Shown here in pieces: positions 57,820-64,000 of a stretch of DNA of 64,000 nucleotides. A program made the position numbers and the translations under genes. How positions within the stretch are numbered: the stretch's first letter is position 1; each line of letters starts with the position of its first letter. The notes under the pieces were generated by a model. The model did not search any database. It was not told the DNA's origin and saw nothing but the letters and a program-made list of their open reading frames with translations. The stretch is from Aurelia coerulea (taxonomy: Eukaryota; Cnidaria; Scyphozoa; Semaeostomeae; Ulmaridae): assembly GCA_039566865.1 (NCBI GenBank), contig CM076951.1:17555484-17619483 (forward strand), in the 5' to 3' direction.

Positions 57820-59639
57820 GTGAATTCGACGAGTATTTACACGTATTCCCAGATGAAAGCCTGTAAAAGTCTTGATGCATACCAGTTTGTTGTCACCGGC
57901 CAAACATATGATGTCGTGTGCAGAGAAATTAGGCCAGACCTGTATTTGTTTTTTGGAAAAGTTCGACATTCCCAGAGCATGTTCTCAAAAGTTTCCAACA
58001 AAGTCTGGTTGACTGTACACGAAGATGGTACAGTTTTAAATGCACACTGTACATGCATAGCAGGACAGGGCTCTGTTTGTTCACATGTTGGTGCAATCCT
58101 CTTTTATGTTCAAGGCGTAGCTGAGTTCAAAGAGCGACAAACACCATCATGTACGTCTGAACTTTGTTCTTGGTTGCCTCCTTCCTTGAAGAAAGTGAAA
58201 TTTGCAGCAGTGAATCAAATTCAGTTTGGTGCTCCAGCCAGAAGGTTTACCAGTATGATATCTGGAAATGGTAGTCACATGGAAACAAGCAAGGCACAGC
58301 TGGAGAGGCAGCAATCAAGGGATGCAGTTCCTGTACTCTCATCTGATCAATTACAGTCTTTTCTTGCTGACATCAAGGTCACTGGGGTCAACAGTGCTGT
58401 CTTGCCAACACACCAAGCTTTCTGTAATGATTTCATTCCTGTGTCTGCAAGGATATAGCCTCCACTTACATCCTTGTATAGTGAAAAATTTGCTGAACTG
58501 CCCTACCACTTGCTTCTCACCAAATGTGACGAAATCTTCTCAAATATCTCTATCACACCAGATGAGGTAGAAATAATTGAGGAGAAAACAAGGGGTCAGG
58601 CCAGTTCAAATTTATAGTTTCAACAAAGGTCTGGAATCATCACAGCAAGCAGGTTTAAAGCTGCATGTCGTACAGACCCTGCAATGCCCTCTCAGAGCCT
58701 CATTTCAGGGATCTGCTACCCTTTCAAAAGCAAGTTTAGCACTGTTGCAACCAGATATGGATGTCAACATGAAAAGACTGCAATTGAGCACTTGCAACAG
58801 CAGCTATTTCCTGTTCATCAAGATGCACGGCTATCAGATGCAGGATTTTACGGATCTGAAAAACATCCCTTCATTGGTGCATCTCCAGATTCCATCTTCA
58901 CCTGCCAATGCCATGGAAAGTTTGTTGTGGAAGTAAAATGTCCTCACTTGTGCAAGACAATGCAGAAAAGACCACATGAAGTTGCCACATAAGAAAAGGG
59001 TTTCTGCTTGGAAAATGTTAATGGCATCTGCAGCTTGAGAAAGGATCATTCCTACTATTATCAGCTACAGATGCAGATGGAAGTATGCAATATAGAAGCA
59101 TCATTTTTTGTGGTTTGGAGCGAGAAAGGTTCATTCATTCAAATGATTCCTAAAAATGTATCTTTCATTGAAAAAAACCTCCAAATTGCAGAAAACTTGT
59201 TTCGACATTGCATACTCCCAGAAGTGACTTGCAAGTGGTACACAGAGAGGGGTGGACAACCATCAACAAGCATTTCCATGGACAGCAATGAAGAAAGAGA
59301 AGATGCACCTTGCTGCTACTGCCAACAGCCCTCTTCAGATGACACAATTGTGTGCGTAATTTATGCAAGTTATGCAAGCATCTCTTTTCCAAATCTTTTC
59401 CTTTTCTCTTGCATCGCACTCTTGAGGCGCATTCTATCCTGGATTCCACATATCACCTGTTCTATGAATCGTTCTTTCCTATTCTAACAACCTAATCATA
59501 TTTGACTCCGTTATTAATGATGAATGGTTAGGCCTGAAACGCCTTATCATACAATTCAAGGCTATTTGCTATATACCAAAAACTTTGTGTACGTGCAATA
59601 ATTAAGACCGGCCCAACGGCCAGCAATAAAAGAATAGAA

Positions 59640-59780
59640 AAGCACCAACCCGGTGGTGCAATACACATACTGGCCTGACGGGCAAAAATAAAGACACCAA
59701 CCCGGTGGTGTAATAAAAAGGACACAGTCTCCATAGCGAGCAATAAAATAATTTATAGGCATCAACCCAGTGGTCCAATA
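59640..59780. repeat. Repeated CACCAACCCGGTGGTG hairpins
   Basis: Three copies of a 16-base inverted repeat (stem CACCA/TGGTG, loop CCCGG-like) 53-66 bases apart at 59643, 59696 and 59760, with related CAATAAAA or AAAATAAA text between. The third is diverged (CATCAACCCAGTGGTC). Confidence 0.55.
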
Positions 59781-60639
59781 TAAAACACTGCCCGGGCTAT
59801 AAATGATATACCCCACATTGAGGCTGCTAAAATAATGGCAACAAACTCTTTCGTTGTGATATTCAACGAGCTTACCTGCAAGCAAATGAATGGTATGGTG
59901 GTGGAGCACTGACTTAGTAGTAGTGCAAACCAACCTCAACCATCAGTCTCCCTAAAAAGGAAGCCCAGGGCCAAGGATGACAGTCTGAAGTGACAACAAT
60001 GCTGCAGCAGCCCAGTGAGGGATAGAAGGTGACTCCTTGGACATCCTGTGACAGTCTCCTTTTGGCCCTGTTTATGATATCCAAGCACCTCTAAGACTAA
60101 AACCCAAGTCTGCCCCTTCTCAACATACCTGCTCATCGGGTCTGTGGGCGTCTGGAGCCGACATGATAAACGAGGGGGCAAGAAGAAAAAATAAACAGAA
60201 CTGGAACCGGAATGTCCCAGGCTCACCACACCACGAAACTGCAGCGACGGACGAGGCAGAAGATTTATCATTGGAGACTTGCCATTACTCTATTTAGGCC
60301 CTTCGGCCTCAGCAAAACAACGAGGAAAAACGCTCCTGAAACCAAACTTGAATTTGACTTAGCTTGCCCCACCTCCAGTAGGGTGCTACAGAAACCTTTA
60401 TATAGACTTCAACGTTCTTTAACCCAACGAAAAACTTTGAAAACAAACGTGATATATAACAGCAAATCGTGCTGAACTTGCTTCATGCTAATCCATTATG
60501 AAAGACTTCCTGCATGCTACATCCGGGACCTTCCCGCCAAACCGAGGCTATCCCCAAATGAGGGAATGCCCCTGCGCAGCAACCAACCCCACTCTCATGG
60601 GTGAATTAACTTCAATTAAATTGCAATTTAATTGACATT

Positions 60640-61485
60640 TAAACCCACCTGAACCCAGCTAACCCATCTGAACCCAGCTGAATCCATCTGAACCCAGCTG
60701 AATCCATCTGAACCCAGCTGAACCCAGCTGAATCCATCTGAACCCAGCAGAGACCAACCTGACGCAATAGAAATCCCAAGAGGTCCTGTGATTTGTATGA
60801 AGCACACAAGCAGGGAATTGGCATTTAACACTTGTTCATAATGCTAATGGTTCTGTTTGGAATTATAGCCCTTCAGATTAACAAACACGGAAACTCAAAG
60901 GACGTTTTAGTCAAAAAAATGACGAAAACAATATTGTGTACACGTGAAGGTGAACAAGTTAGGCCTGATGATTTAGTAGGAGAGTGATATCACTGCGAAA
61001 GAAGTCCATGACAATTTTTCGACAGTTTACCTACCTACCTTCATAAAATGCAACCAGGAAAGAAATTGCTTGAAATTTCCCGAATTTTTTTGAAGAAATC
61101 TACTCCCCAGATGTTTGGGTATTAAAGTTTGGATGCCGGCTAAAATATCTTCTGGATTGGCGGAGTTATGGCCACACACAAATCGATAAGACACTTTGAA
61201 CCCGTAAAATGCCAAAATGAAAAACCGTCTGAGCCAATGAGATCAGAACGATTGTTATTCAGCTGTTTTCATTAACACCATAAAGCGCTAACTATGCTTA
61301 TCACCCGCTTCTTTTGATACATTGTTCTTGATATTTCCAAACGGAGCCATCACACCTGGCAGGAGACCTCTTGGGAATTTCTATCGAGTCAGGTTGGTCT
61401 CTGCTGGGTTCAGATGGGTTCAGCTGGGTTCAGATGGGTTCAGGTGGGTTCAGATGGATTCAGCTGGGTTCAGGTGGGTTTAACT
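60640..61485. repeat. Foldback arms with AACCCAGCTG repeats
   Basis: Left arm 60640-60790 and right arm 61365-61485 are inverted copies. Each begins with several AACCCAGCTGAATCCATCTG-type units and continues through CAGAGACCAACCTGAC and AAGAGGTC. They enclose about 575 bases. Confidence 0.8.
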
Positions 61486-61640
61486 TATATAAATTACGCA
61501 ATTGTGTGCAGTTCAAGAAGTTGCAACATCAAAAGATTCCATCTGACATGTCTTGGCCTAGAGTCTTCACCAAGATGGAAGAAATGGTATTGCCCTTCCT
61601 GTGCCAAACTTGGCCAGAAGAGGAAGATGCGGTTGTAATA

Positions 61641-62637
61641 CCTGCTATCACTTCCTGCATAAAACGGCTTTTTTAAAAGCCACCACAGCTGCCAAGCACT
61701 CACGATATAGTTTCTCATTTTTTGTGTCATTTTTCTCCTTGGTAAAGGGGGTATGGTGCCAACTGGCTTGAGTGAGCATGGTATCACAGTAATATTACAT
61801 TTGGAAAACTGTTTTAGAGAGCTGGGCACTCCAAATTTGATGCTTTGTGAACAAAGTAAATACGTTAAAAAAACTGACAAAGGGTTCATTTTGAAAAAAG
61901 GTATGAGAGTCGAAAATTGATATTGAATTTGATGAGCTGTTTTGTTCCAAGTTTCAACTTTCAACAAGAAATTTGATGTAGCAACATGATGTTCCTTCAC
62001 AAATTTGCCTTTTCTAACCAATATAGTAGTGTTGAGCATTTTGAGCACCAGAAAATGACTGGATTTGGAGCTTCTATTGATGTTGTATACAGCAGAAAAT
62101 TCACCAGATCACTGCAAAATATTATCAAAATACTGTTTTATCCAAGACTCTTTGTAGAATAGCTGAAAAGTTTAATCTTTAGCTGTGCAATGAAGTTTTG
62201 AGAAAGATTTGGTTCTCAATTCCATAAATTTATAGGAAAAATATCAAAATGAAATTGAATCAGAAGTAGAAACTAACTGAAGTCAGTATCATCATTTTTA
62301 TGGAGGAAACTTGGCACTTGAAATGAATGAGGAGAAGTTTGTTTTTCCAAAGAGCCATATGTAGGTGCTAACAAAGATTGTTTTATTTCATCTTGGACAA
62401 AGTTTATTTCTTCAAATTCCAAACTATATTCAAAAACCTTTATTGGCATTATTCACTAAATTTTTCCAAGAAGCTAACCTCACTTTCATGCTTAATCCTA
62501 AAATTCAAACAACCCCCAAAAAATAAACTGGCAGGAAAACGCAGAGCAAATGTGAGTTGTATGAGAAACCGGTCAGTGCCAAGGTAGATTCGGTAGCTTT
62601 TAAAAAAGCAATTTTTATAACTTTGTGCAATGTTGGC
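61641..62637. other. No recognised gene
   Basis: Spacer between the convergent exonuclease and transposase of copy B. One 184-codon minus frame (61494-62048) overlaps the antisense of the PHD exon and has no motif. Confidence 0.4.
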
Positions 62638-64000
62638 CTAATCCAGTGGCACAACAGATTCACAGAGGTTGCACAGAGCTGCACAAACCAGCATGATGTC
62701 ATCGAGAACCATGTCATCTTCACCAGACTTGCTCATCAATAATTTGACAGGAATGACGCTTTGCAGGATAATGAATTTGTTCCGCAGCAAACCATTCGCC
62801 CTCTCAACATGGATGCGTACATGTGCCAGCTCCCTTGACCAGTCTTTTTCTTTCTGCGACAACTGTGGCTTTCCCTTGGTGAATGCAGGGACTTTCAGCT
62901 CTGCCATGTAGTAGTTCACAGAATCTTCTACAGTGAATCCCCTGTCTGCAAGCACTACATCTCCAGGGAGCAAATTACTAAGAATACCACAATTTTCAGT
63001 AATGTAAACATCTGATGATCTACCCCCATATGCTTTTGAGATGAAAATAATGGTACCTTTGGGGTAGACTAGCTACACTAGTCCCTCGATTTCGCTGTTG
63101 TTGTTGTTGCTGATGGCCAGCTCAATGAGGGACTAGTTGCCAGAGTGTCTCAAATCGGAATTTTGAGAATGAAAAACCGGCTTGTAATCTGATTGGAGCA
63201 TTTCGGCTAAAACAATAGAAAATTTTTCTGTAGCCAATCAACTTTTCCTCTCTTTACTTATTTTTACTGGAAAACCTCCCTTTGAAGTAGAGGCCTGTTT
63301 GGTCTGAGTTTTTCAAGAAGAAGCAATGGCGACCGGCGCTGTCGTCGCAGCTTGATCGACCTGAAGAGCAGAAGCAAATGAAGCTAATTTAGCTAGCCAT
63401 TTGGCATGATGAAGTGGGCACTGGGAAGAGATATTTGTTTGTGCTCTAACAGGAAATGGCAAAATGTAATGCTGTTGTGATACTTGAGAGGCATTTTCAA
63501 GACAGCAGTGAGTGTCAGTCTGTCAGTACACTGCAGTGTAGTGTAGGCCTACTCTAAGTTCAGGTTAGTGATTTTTTCGTTTACATTTGGCTCGTGTATT
63601 TCAATTTCAGGGCATCCGATGACTTGAATGAAACTTGGTATCAATGTGTTGTTTTCTTGAGTCATATTTTGATGATTACTGATCACAGCAGCAACAACAA
63701 CTAAAATACTAATTCCGTGGTCTGCGTTTTACGCATGTAGCGCTTATGAAAACGAGGCTACAAAGTTATTCCGATTTCAGACACTGTTTGGCAACAAGTC
63801 TCTGTATTAGCGACAAATCAGTTCTAAGGAGCATACAGAGATTGTGTAGCCAGTCTACCTTGGGGGGAGATACCCATCAAAAATTTAACAGTATTGTGGT
63901 GTTTGTATTGTGACCATGTCTGCGCTCTGGCAAGTAAATCCTGAGGTCTCTCAGTAAATACTTCAAAGCAATCAATGATCACAGCACACTTAGCAAAATG
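62638..64000 (-). pseudogene. DDE_Tnp_4 transposase, copy B, split and cut by the window end
   Basis: Minus-strand C-terminal part 62638-63056 has IFISKAYGGRSSD, LLPGDVVLADRGF (second Asp), then HVRIHVERANG (Glu) and CAALCNL. After an insertion at 63065-63857 it resumes at 63866-64000 with CAVIIDCFE (first Asp) and [15 protein letters not shown]. This is the catalytic domain of the same family as 46890-48260, though clearly different in sequence. The THAP end lies beyond the window. It is convergent with exonuclease copy B, as in copy A. Confidence 0.85.
63065..63857. mobile_element. 0.8-kb insertion in the transposase
   Basis: Ends TAGACTAGCTACAC and, inverted, TAGACTGGCTACAC. Flanks CTTTGGGG and CCTTGGGG are an 8-bp duplication with one difference. 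It separates the codons for GISP and KGT of the transposase. Confidence 0.75.

Larger units (their letters stand above)
59354..61499. mobile_element. 2.1-kb insertion inside the PHD finger
   Basis: Starts GCGTAATTTAT and ends ATAAATTACGC (an 11-bp inverted repeat), flanked on both sides by AATTGTGT (59346-59353, 61500-61507), an 8-bp target duplication as in hAT-type elements. Joining the flanks restores the reading of the PHD finger. It carries no transposase ORF. The right part holds a large inverted repeat (60640-61485). Confidence 0.8.
57820..61640 (+). pseudogene. SWIM-YqaJ-PHD exonuclease, decayed copy B
   Basis: Same architecture as copy A, but the SAP part is missing or lost upstream. 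SWIM zinc finger HCTCIAGQGSVCSH; YqaJ signature GIITASRF; GASPDSIFTCQC with the catalytic Asp kept; VVEVKCP; YYYQLQMQM; and a PHD-like finger starting CCYCQQPSSDDTIVC. One frame runs from 57820 to about 59353 but is broken by TAG (58456), TAG (58615, probably a former Trp) and TAA (58990). The PHD finger is split by an insertion at 59354-61499 and continues at 61508 with SSRSC..FHLTCLGL..WYCPSC. No frameshift is seen, so decay was mainly by point mutation. Confidence 0.8.

Noticed and set aside
61494..62048. 184-codon minus-strand frame
   Set aside because: Overlaps the PHD exon antisense, is hydrophobic without pattern, and has no family resemblance.

Overview
The window is AT-rich animal nuclear DNA: multi-exon genes with GT-AG introns, long introns, MITEs, a tRNA-derived SINE, LINE remnants and microsatellites. 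Large transposon-type genes (KDZ, SWIM/YqaJ, THAP-DDE, DUF6589-like) suggest an invertebrate, perhaps a cnidarian or another marine lineage; that placement is a guess from gene content. I see no conserved housekeeping gene. Almost every recognisable coding segment is transposon-type.

Layout. 0-6 kb: a composite repeat region with GC-rich hairpin blocks (47-163, 5709-5825), long direct repeats (834-1660, 4126-5470) rich in CACGTG, NF-I-type and CRE motifs, and a 111-bp CCAAT-box satellite (2365-4083). 6-20 kb: old mobile debris, namely two fields of an AATCRCATGYGATT-type degenerate repeat, a transposon-derived exon on the minus strand, a LINE reverse-transcriptase relic split by a 1.6-kb element that is itself split by a third element, and several copies of a TTTCTTATAA-ended MITE family. 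21-44 kb: exons of one plus-strand KDZ-type transposase gene spread over 23 kb. A 1.3-kb MITE breaks its first exon. Its introns hold a 1592-codon antisense ORF ending in a FEN1/PIN-like nuclease motif set, a six-exon DUF6589/C2H2 gene, and a RecQ-like helicase on the opposite strand.

44.5-48.3 kb: a convergent pair, SAP-SWIM-YqaJ-PHD exonuclease (plus) and THAP-DDE transposase (minus), which looks like one two-gene DNA transposon of the type I recall as ISL2EU/IS4EU. 50.7-56.1 kb: a six-exon plus-strand gene with an HMG-box-like region and a C-terminal chromodomain. 57.8-64 kb: a second, decayed copy of the exonuclease/transposase pair in the same convergent order. Its exonuclease has three in-frame stops and a PHD finger split by a 2.1-kb insertion, and its transposase is split by a 0.8-kb insertion; the window ends inside it.

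How it fits together: the region reads as a nest of mobile elements. Exonuclease and transposase are probably partners of one element, and DUF6589 and RecQ (also convergent, 382 bp apart) may be a second such pair. KDZ splice phases agree over six junctions, which argues that the scattered exons belong to one gene whose introns were later filled. Calls rest on motif reading and splice-phase bookkeeping, not on database searches.
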